This document shows positions 1 through 7,279 of a stretch of DNA of 8,712 bases, one piece after another. The first letter of the stretch is position 1; each line of letters begins with the position of its first letter. A program made the position numbers and the translations under genes. The notes beneath the pieces are model-generated. The model was not told where the DNA came from. It did not search any database and saw only the letters and a program-made list of their open reading frames with translations. Source of the DNA: Methylotenera sp. (GTDB lineage Bacteria > Pseudomonadota > Gammaproteobacteria > Burkholderiales > Methylophilaceae); the NCBI GenBank assembly GCA_027487055.1, contig JAIYEJ010000149.1, positions 1-8,712 on the forward strand, in the 5' to 3' direction.

Positions 1-1279
1 TCGATTCATGCAACTCTAGCTCTTCAGCAATCTCGCGCAATACCAACGGGCGCATGGCAATATCGCCGTGTTCAAAAAAGTTACGTTGTCTATCCACAAT
101 CGCTTGCGAAACCCGCAGAATCGTTGAAAATCGTTGTTGGATATTTTTAATCATCCACCGCGCTTCTTGCATTTGAGTTTGTAAATATTGGCTCGAGTTT
201 TCACGATTGCGCTTTAAAATATCGGCATATACTTGGTTGATACGCAGTTTTGGGATCACGCCATCGTTAAGTGTCGCAATCCAAATGCCCTTTACTTTTT
301 TTACGATCACTTCATGCTGAATATAATGATCAGAACTGAGCTGGGCGAAGACACTCCCAGGGCGAGGATTTTGTTGTTTGATGAGTGTCTGTGCACCTTT
401 TAATGCGACCTCATCACAATTAATTAACTTGCGTAACTTTACAAAGTCTTTATTGGCAAGCACGGCTAAATGCTGAATGACAATGGTTTTGGCAATGTTT
501 AAGTACGGCGTTTCTTCTGGCAATACATTCAATTGCAGCAAAATGCATTCTTGTAAGTTGGTTGCCCCAATTCCCGGCGGGTCTAAATTTTGAATATGTT
601 TGAGCGCGGTTTGCAGTTCCACTAATTCAATTTCTAGCTCGATTGGTAGCGCTTCTACAAGCTCTTCTAATGACTCTTCTAAGTAACCATCTTCGTTAAT
701 GCTGTCAATTAGCAAAAACAATAAATTCAAATCACGTTCAGATAAAGGTAACAGGTTGAGTTGCTTAAGCAAGTGCTCGCGCAGGCTTTCAGAAACGACT
801 TCTTGACGAGTAAAATCGCTATCGTCATCTTCATTATTATTTTGGCGACTACCTTCATCCCAGTTGCTGGCGCTTCCATACTCTTCATAATCTGCGTCGA
901 AATCAGTCGCAGAAAAGTCTTCTGCTGTATTTGGTAGATCTGGTAAAGCTTCGTTTGAATTATCTGAAGTACCGCTAATTTCTTGAAAATCGATATTGCT
1001 ATAGCTATCAAAATCTTGTGCATCAGCAGATAATTCGCCATCTGCACCAACAGGGTCGACATCAGCACTATTCGTTTCTGTAGCTTGGGTATCACTATTA
1101 TTGATATCTCCATCAGGGTTGTCGCCATCAACCAGTTCCAATAATGGGTTTTCTTGCAAAATCACTTCTAGCTCTTGGTCAAGCTCAAGCGAAGATAGTT
1201 GTAGCAAGCGAATAGATTGCTGGAGCTGAGGCGTCAGAGCTAAGTTTTGAGAAATACGTAGTTGTAAATTTTGCTTCAT
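1..1279 (-). CDS. rpoN: RNA polymerase sigma-54 factor RpoN (3' end cut by window edge)
   Basis: Sigma-54 directs core RNA polymerase to -24/-12 promoters and needs an ATP-driven enhancer-binding activator. The minus-strand frame is open without interruption from the ATG at 1279 to base 1 (426 codons). The N-terminus MKQNLQLRISQNLALTPQLQ is the glutamine-rich activator-interacting region typical of the family (about residues 1-50). Residues 51-162 form a very acidic linker, 165-355 fit the core-binding domain, and from about 367 the DNA-binding domain begins, stopping in the helix-turn-helix at EIAEELELHES. Roughly 100 residues, including the RpoN box, lie outside the window. By comparison with the E. 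coli protein (477 residues) it is longer, mostly through the linker. It starts 19 bases after lptB with no strong Shine-Dalgarno site, so translation may depend on the upstream gene. Identity is secure. Confidence 0.97.
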   Translation of the reverse strand, partial: MKQNLQLRISQNLALTPQLQQSIRLLQLSSLELDQELEVILQENPLLELVDGDNPDGDINNSDTQATETNSADVDPVGADGELSADAQDFDSYSNIDFQEISGTSDNSNEALPDLPNTAEDFSATDFDADYEEYGSASNWDEGSRQNNNEDDDSDFTRQEVVSESLREHLLKQLNLLPLSERDLNLLFLLIDSINEDGYLEESLEELVEALPIELEIELVELQTALKHIQNLDPPGIGATNLQECILLQLNVLPEETPYLNIAKTIVIQHLAVLANKDFVKLRKLINCDEVALKGAQTLIKQQNPRPGSVFAQLSSDHYIQHEVIVKKVKGIWIATLNDGVIPKLRINQVYADILKRNRENSSQYLQTQMQEARWMIKNIQQRFSTILRVSQAIVDRQRNFFEHGDIAMRPLVLREIAEELELHES

Positions 1280-1298
1280 AAATTCTAAAATTAAATTG

Positions 1299-2021
1299 CT
1301 ATAACCTAAAATCTTTACCTAAATATACTTCACGTACTGCCTCATTATTGACGATTTCTTGAGGTTTCCCTGAAGCGAACACCTTACCATCATTGACAAT
1401 ATAAGCTCGATCACAAATACCCAAAGTTTCGCGTACGTTGTGGTCTGTGATGAGCACGCCAATATTTTTTGTAGTTAAAAAACGAATAATCTTTTGAATA
1501 TCTAGTACAGCGATGGGGTCAATTCCCGCAAAAGGTTCATCTAATAAAACAAAACTTGGATTGGTCGCCAAGCAACGAGCAATTTCGACACGCCTACGCT
1601 CGCCACCAGATAAGCTTATCGCAGTGCTATTACGGATATGTACAATATGTAACTCTTGCAAAAGAGATTCTAACTGTGCGTGCATTTCTTGTTCTGTTAG
1701 ATCTTGCAGTTCGAGCACAGCGAGTATATTTTCAGTAACGGTGAGTTTGCGAAAAACTGAAGGTTCTTGAGGCAAATACGATAAGCCCATTTTTGCGCGG
1801 CTATGAATAGGCAAGCGACTTAAGTCTTTATCATTAAGTAAAATTCGACCTGCATCCAAAGGAACTAAACCTACCATCATATAAAAACTAGTCGTTTTGC
1901 CTGCGCCATTTGGGCCGAGCAAGCCGACTACTTCACCACTTTTAATATTCAGAGAAATATCTTGCACCACGGTACGCGTTTTATAGGATTTACGTAGATT
2001 TTCTACAATGAGTTCGCTCAT
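1299..2021 (-). CDS. lptB: LPS export ABC transporter ATP-binding protein LptB
   Basis: LptB is the cytoplasmic ATPase of the LptB2FG transporter, which extracts LPS from the inner membrane and pushes it along the LptC-LptA bridge. All ABC motifs are visible in the 240 residues: Walker A GPNGAGKTT at 36-44 (K42), Q-loop Q85 in YLPQEPSVFR, signature LSGGE at 137-141, Walker B LLDEP with D161 and E162, and switch histidine H194 in ITDHN. The ending YLGKDFRL is characteristic of LptB rather than of branched-chain amino-acid ATPases such as LivF. Length equals the E. coli protein (241). It lies 11 bases after lptA with a weak A/G-rich ribosome site (AAAGAAAA). The membrane partners LptF and LptG are not in the window. 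Confidence 0.97.
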   Translation of the reverse strand: MSELIVENLRKSYKTRTVVQDISLNIKSGEVVGLLGPNGAGKTTSFYMMVGLVPLDAGRILLNDKDLSRLPIHSRAKMGLSYLPQEPSVFRKLTVTENILAVLELQDLTEQEMHAQLESLLQELHIVHIRNSTAISLSGGERRRVEIARCLATNPSFVLLDEPFAGIDPIAVLDIQKIIRFLTTKNIGVLITDHNVRETLGICDRAYIVNDGKVFASGKPQEIVNNEAVREVYLGKDFRL

Positions 2022-2032
2022 TTGATTTTTCT

Positions 2033-2734
2033 TTATTCGCTTGCTGGAGTCTCAGGGGTGTTTGTAGCTCTAAGCTTGTTACTGAATCGCAAGGTTTTAC
2101 TTTCTGCAGGCGCTGCACCAGCTGTGCTTGCTCCATCAGTTGATGTCTCAGATTGTGAGCTTGTTTTAGGTTGTATTGTTTTGTTTTTTGGCTGAATAAT
2201 CGCTTTTACGCGCCCACTCGAAGTCACGCCGTTTTCAGTTTTTGTGCCGCCGATGACTTCAGCATATTCAGCATTTGCATCGTAACTAATGTAGTCGCCA
2301 TGCACAATATCCTCGCCACGCTTAACCCATGCGCGCGTATATAATTGCACTTTGTCCATTCGTCCGTCATATTCTATGCGTTGAGCACTGCCTTCCATAT
2401 ATTCATTTATACCTTCGCGCTTTTGTTTGAATGTGGTTGGGTTGCCTGTAGAAGTGCTATGTTGAAAACCTTCTTTATCTTCGCGCACAATTAATTTTTC
2501 TGCTTTAATGATCAATGTGCCTTGGGTTAAGATAACATTACCTGCATAAGTACTTATTTTTTTTGCATCATTCACAGTGACAGTATCTGCCTCTAGTTCA
2601 ATTGGTTTGTCTCGGTCAGCTGATTCGGCAAATACCTCTAGATTAAAACAAAGGTTTATCAAAAAGCCAGCATAAATTAAACCAGCTTTAATTTTACTGG
2701 TTTTAATTGTTATGGGGCGAACGATCTTTTTCAT
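2033..2734 (-). CDS. lptA: Periplasmic LPS-bridge protein LptA
   Basis: LptA is a beta-jellyroll protein whose head-to-tail oligomers carry LPS across the periplasm from LptC to LptD. The 233-residue product has a long signal peptide (basic n-region, hydrophobic core about 17-35) with likely cleavage after VFA (residue 36). The mature part begins ESADRDKPIELEADTVTVND, the usual OstA-like start, followed by repeated short beta strands to about residue 182. From about 183 to 233 there is a Ser/Thr/Ala/Pro-rich tail, of low complexity and probably disordered; E. coli LptA is only 185 residues. The start ATG shares one base with the lptC stop (TAATG), and a good GGAG site sits 6 bases upstream inside the end of lptC, which supports both this start and translational coupling. 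Confidence 0.93.
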   Translation of the reverse strand: MKKIVRPITIKTSKIKAGLIYAGFLINLCFNLEVFAESADRDKPIELEADTVTVNDAKKISTYAGNVILTQGTLIIKAEKLIVREDKEGFQHSTSTGNPTTFKQKREGINEYMEGSAQRIEYDGRMDKVQLYTRAWVKRGEDIVHGDYISYDANAEYAEVIGGTKTENGVTSSGRVKAIIQPKNKTIQPKTSSQSETSTDGASTAGAAPAESKTLRFSNKLRATNTPETPASE

Positions 2735-3456
2735 TACTTACTCCGCGACTTTTTATCTACAACTTTTAGTTTGTTTGTTTTACTAATAGGCATGCTGCTT
2801 GTTTTAATTTTTGTTTGCGCTTTTAAACCATGTGGCAGGCCTTTAGTTGTTGCAGCTTTTGCTTTTGTCTTAGCAGCGACCAAGGCAGGGCGCTCATAAT
2901 GAACTTTAACGCGACTAAGTAATTTCATGGTTTGATTTTTCTTGTCAAAGATCATACCAGTACCATGAATCACGGTTTTAGGGGCTTGCGTAATCACTAC
3001 AGGGGTATTTGTTTTGGCTAAATCTTGGTTTGGCAAAATAATGAGTTTTTCAGTCCTTAGTTGCATTTCGCCTTTGCCTTCAAATGCTTGTCGTACTATT
3101 TTTACATTATCAACCAGTTCAATTTCTTCACCATCACTAGATATATAGCCTCGCAAGCCTTCAATTTGTGTGTACGGTTTATCTGTTGTGTACTGGGTAA
3201 AACGAGGTCTTTGCAATACTGTGCTGTCGTCATCTGGGTAATGTAGCATCTCTTTTGCTGCTAACACGTAGCGCAATTTACCTGTGATATCCGTTTGGGT
3301 TGTCACAAAATTATTCATTGTATAGTCAGGGTCATGTCGATTGCTACCATCAATTTTTGGGCCTTGTTGTTCTACTGCTACATTAATCCAAAACGTTATT
3401 ATTGCGAGCAATCCAGCCAATAACATTGGAAAAAATATGGCTGTGCGCGTAAACAT
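2734..3456 (-). CDS. lptC: LPS export protein LptC with lysine-rich C-terminal tail
   Basis: LptC is a bitopic inner-membrane protein that receives LPS from LptB2FG and hands it to LptA. The 240 residues show one N-terminal membrane span (about 6-26), then a periplasmic beta-rich domain with HDPDY near residue 41 and strand-like repeats (for example LRGYISSDGEEIELVDNVKI) to about 190. E. coli LptC ends at about 191 residues. Here about 50 further residues (191-240) are rich in Lys, Thr and Ala with almost no acidic residues. The gene lies 15 bases after kdsC with no clear Shine-Dalgarno site, suggesting coupled translation, and overlaps lptA by one base. Identity rests on the fold pattern and the kdsC-lptC-lptA-lptB order. 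Confidence 0.9.
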   Translation of the reverse strand: MFTRTAIFFPMLLAGLLAIITFWINVAVEQQGPKIDGSNRHDPDYTMNNFVTTQTDITGKLRYVLAAKEMLHYPDDDSTVLQRPRFTQYTTDKPYTQIEGLRGYISSDGEEIELVDNVKIVRQAFEGKGEMQLRTEKLIILPNQDLAKTNTPVVITQAPKTVIHGTGMIFDKKNQTMKLLSRVKVHYERPALVAAKTKAKAATTKGLPHGLKAQTKIKTSSMPISKTNKLKVVDKKSRSK

Positions 3457-3471
3457 TATTGCTAGTCGCGC

Positions 3472-4023
3472 CTATTTAAAAAATGGCGCCAATTGCGCCT
3501 CCAACGTGCCTTGTGCTTGCATAATCAGCTCACATGCCTCGCGCACGGCGCCACGACCAGCAGGTGCAGTCGTCATGTAATGCGCATGGGGTTTAATCAA
3601 GCGGTGCCCGCTTGGTACAGTAATTGCCAAGCCACAACGCATCATGGCAGGCGCATCGACAACATCATCGCCCATAAAGGCCATTTCATCTGCTTGCAAA
3701 TGCATTTTAGAGATTAAATCATGAAATGCTTCTAGCTTATCTTCTACACCTTGGTAAAAATGCATAACGCCGGTTGATTCAGCACGTGTTTTAACCACAT
3801 TGCTTGTGCGACCAGTAATAATTGCCAATTGCACACCACTTGCTTTTAGTAACTTCATGCCTAAGCCATCGAGGCTATTAAAGTTTTTAAACTCTTGACC
3901 GTCATCACCTATGCCCAAGCTACCATCTGTCATCACGCCATCAACATCAAAAACAATACATTTGATTTTTTTTGCACGCATTAAAACTGCTTCTGAGATT
4001 TCTAAGTCTGAAGAAATAATCAT
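3472..4023 (-). CDS. kdsC: 3-deoxy-D-manno-octulosonate 8-phosphate phosphatase KdsC
   Basis: KdsC hydrolyses Kdo-8-phosphate to Kdo and phosphate, the step before CMP-Kdo synthesis for the LPS inner core. The 183-residue protein is a small cap-less HAD phosphatase. Motif I is FDVDGVMTDG with nucleophile D26 and acid/base D28; motif II is the threonine of ITGR (T70); motif III is K96 in the VEDKLEAF segment; motif IV is MGDD (D119, D120). The GRGAVRE segment near residue 156 is also typical of KdsC. Length is close to E. coli KdsC (188). The chosen ATG is two bases after the kdsD stop; the next Met (residue 15) would remove a normal N-terminal helix. It acts in the cytoplasm, directly after KdsD in the operon. 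Confidence 0.96.
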   Translation of the reverse strand: MIISSDLEISEAVLMRAKKIKCIVFDVDGVMTDGSLGIGDDGQEFKNFNSLDGLGMKLLKASGVQLAIITGRTSNVVKTRAESTGVMHFYQGVEDKLEAFHDLISKMHLQADEMAFMGDDVVDAPAMMRCGLAITVPSGHRLIKPHAHYMTTAPAGRGAVREACELIMQAQGTLEAQLAPFFK

Positions 4024-4025
4024 GA

Positions 4026-5033
4026 TTAAACCACCTTGGCTATGAGTAAGTCGTGCATATTAAAAGCGCCAACGAGTTTGCCTGCATCATCTACAACAAT
4101 CAGGCTATTAATTTTTTTCTGTTCCATTATCTCAACGGCTTCCACAGCCAACTGATTCGGAGTGATGGTGCTTGGGTTAGCGTGCATGACATCGTTAATT
4201 TTAGCGGTTCTCGTGTGTATGCCTTTGGTAAATGTGCGGCGTAAATCACCATCTGTAAATATGCCGATAGGCTCTTTGGCTGGGTTGATAATTGCAGTAA
4301 AACCAAGGCTTTTTTTGGTCATTTCATTCAGCGCGGTAGAAAGTAATGCGCCATCTTTTACTTTTGGGATAGCGTTGCCAGTTCGCATTACATCTTTTAC
4401 GCGTGTTAGTAAGCGTCTGCCAATATTGCCACCAGGGTGAGAGCGCGCAAAATCTTCGGCTGAAAAATCGCGGCAATTAAGCACGCAAACAGCTAACGCA
4501 TCGCCAAGTGCAAGTGCGGCCGTTGTGCTAGCGGTAGGTGATAAACCCAATGGGCAGGCTTCTTGTGATACTTGTGCACTTAAATGGATGTCAGACTCTT
4601 TGGCAAGGGTTGAGTTGGCAGCGCCTGTAATGCTAATGACCTTTGCGCCAATTCGCTTAATAGTTGGTAATATATTAATGAGTTCATCGCTTTCACCAGA
4701 ATTTGAAAGCGCGATGACAACATCGGTACTGGTAATCATGCCTAAATCACCGTGACTTGCCTCGGCAGGGTGCATAAAAAATGCAGGTGTGCCGGTGCTT
4801 GCAAAGGTTGCGGCAATTTTGCCGCCTACATGACCTGATTTGCCCATGCCACTCACCACAATGCGGCCTTTGCAATGTAAAATAAGTTGAACTGCTAATT
4901 CAAAACTCGCATTTAACCTTTTAGCTAATGCTTCAATTTCGTTAGCTTCAATAGTTAATACATGCCGCGCAAGCGCTAAAGTGCTAGTTTTTGGCGAATG
5001 TAAGCGCTCTGATTGTAATATTGTTGGTGTCAT
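4026..5033 (-). CDS. kdsD: D-arabinose 5-phosphate isomerase KdsD
   Basis: KdsD converts ribulose 5-phosphate to arabinose 5-phosphate, the first committed precursor of Kdo. The 335-residue protein has an N-terminal SIS sugar-isomerase domain (about 45-190) and two CBS domains (about 212-270 and 280-335). Residues matching the E. coli active-site set with a constant offset of six are K65 in GMGKSGH, E117 after SNSGES, E158 in QEACPLGLSPT and H199 in SHPGG. The FTDGDLRR motif at 259-266 is typical of the first CBS repeat. It is the promoter-proximal gene of the operon and is divergent from the antiporter gene. The site upstream of the ATG (AAAGACCT) is only a weak ribosome binding site. A paralogous role such as GutQ is unlikely given the kdsC neighbour. 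Confidence 0.96.
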   Translation of the reverse strand: MTPTILQSERLHSPKTSTLALARHVLTIEANEIEALAKRLNASFELAVQLILHCKGRIVVSGMGKSGHVGGKIAATFASTGTPAFFMHPAEASHGDLGMITSTDVVIALSNSGESDELINILPTIKRIGAKVISITGAANSTLAKESDIHLSAQVSQEACPLGLSPTASTTAALALGDALAVCVLNCRDFSAEDFARSHPGGNIGRRLLTRVKDVMRTGNAIPKVKDGALLSTALNEMTKKSLGFTAIINPAKEPIGIFTDGDLRRTFTKGIHTRTAKINDVMHANPSTITPNQLAVEAVEIMEQKKINSLIVVDDAGKLVGAFNMHDLLIAKVV

Positions 5034-5041
5034 AGGTCTTT

Positions 5042-5070
5042 AGTATAAAAGGGATTCACCGATGAATAAA
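5042..5070 (-). promoter_or_regulatory. Candidate sigma-70 promoter of the kdsD operon
   Basis: On the minus strand a good -10 box TATACT (5042-5047) lies 17 bases from a poor -35 box TTTATT (5065-5070). Only eight bases separate the -10 box from the kdsD ATG, so the predicted RNA start would be at or within a few bases of the start codon. A small inverted repeat ATTCA-N4-TGAAT (5054-5067) overlaps the spacer and -35 box; with five-base arms it may be chance. No mapping data support this promoter. Confidence 0.4.
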
Positions 5071-5106
5071 GCAAAAAACACATGTTTAAAGGTAAAATGT
5101 TAAAAG

Positions 5107-5125
5107 TAGGCACAATTTTTGCCTA
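5107..5125 (+). promoter_or_regulatory. Candidate sigma-54 (-24/-12) promoter within a quasi-palindrome
   Basis: The plus strand reads AGGCACA-N4-TTGCC here. Against the known sigma-54 consensus TGGCACG-N4-TTGCW it matches 9 of 12 defined positions, including invariant GG (5109-5110) and GC (5121-5122) with exactly ten bases between. Predicted RNA start is near 5134, giving a leader of about 33 bases for the antiporter gene. The element is also an inverted repeat (TAGGCA-N7-TGCCTA), so the minus strand keeps GG-N10-GC, with a poorer match, facing kdsD. It could instead be a repressor operator, or the -35 region of a sigma-70 promoter (TTGCCT 5119-5124, TAATTT 5142-5147, spacer 17). No enhancer site was identified. 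Confidence 0.42.
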
Positions 5126-5166
5126 AACACATCATTAATAATAATTTCTATGTTTAAAAGAGCTCA

Positions 5167-7137
5167 ATGTTCAATTCGTTAACAAGTGTTTTGTTGTTAC
5201 TCACCAGTTCTGTGATGGCGGTTGCGCTTTTTCGTGCGTTGCGTCTACCTGCAATGCTGGCTTATTTTATGTTGGGCATCTTGTTTGGCCCGTTTGCGTT
5301 TGATTTATTGCCAAGTACCGAATCAGGTCGTCAGGTTGCAGAGTTTGGGATTGTGTTTTTAATGTTTAGCATTGGCTTAGAGTTTAGCTTGCCTAAGCTT
5401 TACGCAATGCGCAAAACCTTGTTTGGCTTGGGCGGTGCGCAAGTCATCATTACTTTATTCACCACCATTTTGATTGGCAAAATGGTGGGTTTAAGTTTAA
5501 CCACCGCCTTTTTAATTGGCGCAGCGCTTACCATGTCATCCACGGCAATTGTCTCTAAAATCTTAATGGAGCGGATTGATCTAAACTCCCGCCATGGGCG
5601 TTTGAGTATTGGTATTTTACTTTTTCAAGATCTAGCTGTTATCCCCGTTTTGGTGCTGATTCCAGCATTAGGTGCAAACTCAGATAATCTTATTCATACC
5701 TTAAGCTTATCTGCGCTTAAGTCGGTTGTTTTATTGTTTTTGTTATTTACGTTTGGCAAAACAATTGTGAACTTTTGGTTTGGTTTGGTTGCACGTCAAC
5801 GCTCGCGAGAACTATTTGTAATGAATGTGCTGATGGTGACTTTATTATTATCGGCTGCAACTAAACTTGCTGGCTTGTCTTATGCGCTCGGCGCGTTTAT
5901 TGCAGGCATGTTAATTTCTGAAACGCGCTACCGCTACCAAGTGGAATCTGACATAGCGCCGTTCCGCGATATTTTGCTGGGTTTGTTTTTTATTAGCGTG
6001 GGCATGCTACTTGATTTTAATTACATGATTGATCATTTTGATTTAGTCATGATGTTACTCGTGGGTTTTGTGTTGTTTAAAGCCATAGTGGTGGCGTTAT
6101 TAACCAAGTTTTTTGGCTTTGAGCTTGGGGTTGGTATTCGTACAGGTATTATCTTGGCGCAAGCAGGTGAGTTTAGCTTTGTAATTTTGGCGCTGGGTTT
6201 AGAGCAAAATTTAATTGGCGGCAATAATTTGCAGTTGGTACTTTCGGCATCTTTATTATCGATGGTTATTGCGCCATTTGTGATTCAATACAATGGCCGG
6301 ATTGCGCGTAAATTGGTCAAAAGTTATACACGTAACAGCTCTCATGTGGTTGAAGATATTTCGAATCATGGTAAAGATTTAAAAGACCATGTGATTATTT
6401 GTGGTTATGGGCGAAGTGGCCAATATTTAGGGCGTTTTTTAAAAGAAGAAAACATTCCATTTATTGCGCTTGATATAGACCCGGAGCGTGTTAAAGAAGC
6501 GGCGGCGGCGGGTGAGCATGTAGTTTATGGCGATGCTGGGCGGCGTATTGTGCTTGAGGCAGCAGGCGCATCGCGCGCAAAGGCAATGATTGTGAGTTAC
6601 GCAGATAATCGTGCGAGCATGAAAGTCTTGCATGTTGTACAAGAAGCGTACCCTGATTTACCAGTGATTGTGCGCACGTTTGATGACACCTACATGGATG
6701 AGTTGCGAAGTGCTGGTGCAACCGAGGTGGTGCCAGAAGTACTAGAAGGCAGTTTAATGTTGGCCTCGCACGCGCTAGTGTTGCTGGGTGTGCCGTTAAA
6801 TCGTGTGGTAAAACGAATTCGCTCGTTTCGAGAAGAGCGCTACAAAATATTTAAAGGTTACTTTCGTGGTGCATCAGACATGGATTCGGCGAATCAAGAG
6901 CGTGCGAGATTGCATTCTATTGAAATTAGCAAAGATGCTTATGCTAAAAATTTGCGTATAGACCATATCGATTTTGCAAAATTTAACATAGAAGTGCAGT
7001 TAATTCGCCGCCCAAATATGCTTGAAGATATTGCACCGCGTGGCGATATTATGTTGGCTGATGGCGATGTGCTGGTTCTGTATGGTAGCCCGCAAGACTT
7101 AATTGCGGCGGAAATTTACTTAATTACAGGTAAATAA
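5167..7137 (+). CDS. CPA2 family monovalent cation/proton antiporter with RCK domain (KefB/KefC/YbaL type)
   Basis: This 656-residue inner-membrane protein probably exchanges K+ or Na+ for protons. Residues 1 to about 380 are a Na/H-exchanger domain of some 12 hydrophobic spans; they include GIVFLMFSIGLEF (61-73), the STAIVSKIL segment and FQDLAVIP at 153-160, whose D155 matches the conserved ion-site aspartate of the family. Residues about 406-520 form a Rossmann RCK (TrkA-N) domain with GYGRSGQ at 413-419 and acidic D436, as expected for NAD(H) binding. The end (about 585-656) fits a TrkA-C domain. Length and layout match KefB/KefC and YbaL; I cannot tell which from sequence alone, and no KefF/KefG partner is adjacent. 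The ATG has an AAAAGAG site just upstream. It stands alone, divergent from the kdsD operon. Confidence 0.9.
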   Translation: MFNSLTSVLLLLTSSVMAVALFRALRLPAMLAYFMLGILFGPFAFDLLPSTESGRQVAEFGIVFLMFSIGLEFSLPKLYAMRKTLFGLGGAQVIITLFTTILIGKMVGLSLTTAFLIGAALTMSSTAIVSKILMERIDLNSRHGRLSIGILLFQDLAVIPVLVLIPALGANSDNLIHTLSLSALKSVVLLFLLFTFGKTIVNFWFGLVARQRSRELFVMNVLMVTLLLSAATKLAGLSYALGAFIAGMLISETRYRYQVESDIAPFRDILLGLFFISVGMLLDFNYMIDHFDLVMMLLVGFVLFKAIVVALLTKFFGFELGVGIRTGIILAQAGEFSFVILALGLEQNLIGGNNLQLVLSASLLSMVIAPFVIQYNGRIARKLVKSYTRNSSHVVEDISNHGKDLKDHVIICGYGRSGQYLGRFLKEENIPFIALDIDPERVKEAAAAGEHVVYGDAGRRIVLEAAGASRAKAMIVSYADNRASMKVLHVVQEAYPDLPVIVRTFDDTYMDELRSAGATEVVPEVLEGSLMLASHALVLLGVPLNRVVKRIRSFREERYKIFKGYFRGASDMDSANQERARLHSIEISKDAYAKNLRIDHIDFAKFNIEVQLIRRPNMLEDIAPRGDIMLADGDVLVLYGSPQDLIAAEIYLITGK

Positions 7138-7279
7138 CTAAACTTAAATGCGTACGAGGGCAAAATAGAAGGCTTGCAAGCCAATATACATGAGGGTTTT
7201 GGGGCAGGTCAAAAGATGTTGTTGCAAGTAGAAGCATTTTTTGCCGACCGTCCAACTCATGTGTGGCTAAACTTTAGAC
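7138..7279 (+). other. Convergent intergenic gap with an open frame in phase with the antiporter
   Basis: This gap separates the antiporter stop from the converging lipoprotein gene. Directly after the stop the same frame stays open for 49 more codons, ending at TAG 7285-7287, with protein-like text such as LLQVEAFFADRPTHVWLNF near its end. In-frame starts are only TTG 7174 and ATG 7216, neither with a good ribosome site. It may be chance, a decayed gene end, or a former C-terminal extension. No stem followed by a T-run that would make a convincing terminator is present on either strand. Confidence 0.3.
7171..7182. repeat. 12-bp perfect palindrome
   Basis: GGCTTGCAAGCC is its own reverse complement and lies 34 bases after the antiporter stop. 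It could fold into a short GC-containing hairpin, but the bases that follow (AATATA) are not a T-run, so it does not qualify as an intrinsic terminator. It might be a protein-binding site or an mRNA 3'-end stabiliser; a chance match is also possible. Confidence 0.45.

Noticed and set aside
727..1131. 134-codon minus-strand open frame
   Set aside because: It lies inside rpoN in another frame; the rpoN frame is unbroken and clearly encodes sigma-54, and this product is a low-complexity shadow.
4162..4755. Plus-strand open frames opposite kdsD
   Set aside because: They are antisense shadows of a gene whose active-site residues are all recognisable on the minus strand.
5150..5182. Ten-codon upstream reading frame overlapping the antiporter start
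   Set aside because: It has no ribosome binding site and a length expected by chance; leader-peptide control cannot be argued from this alone.
6439..6721. Minus-strand open frames within the antiporter RCK region
   Set aside because: They are antisense shadows of a well-supported Rossmann domain, with no ribosome sites or protein-like composition.
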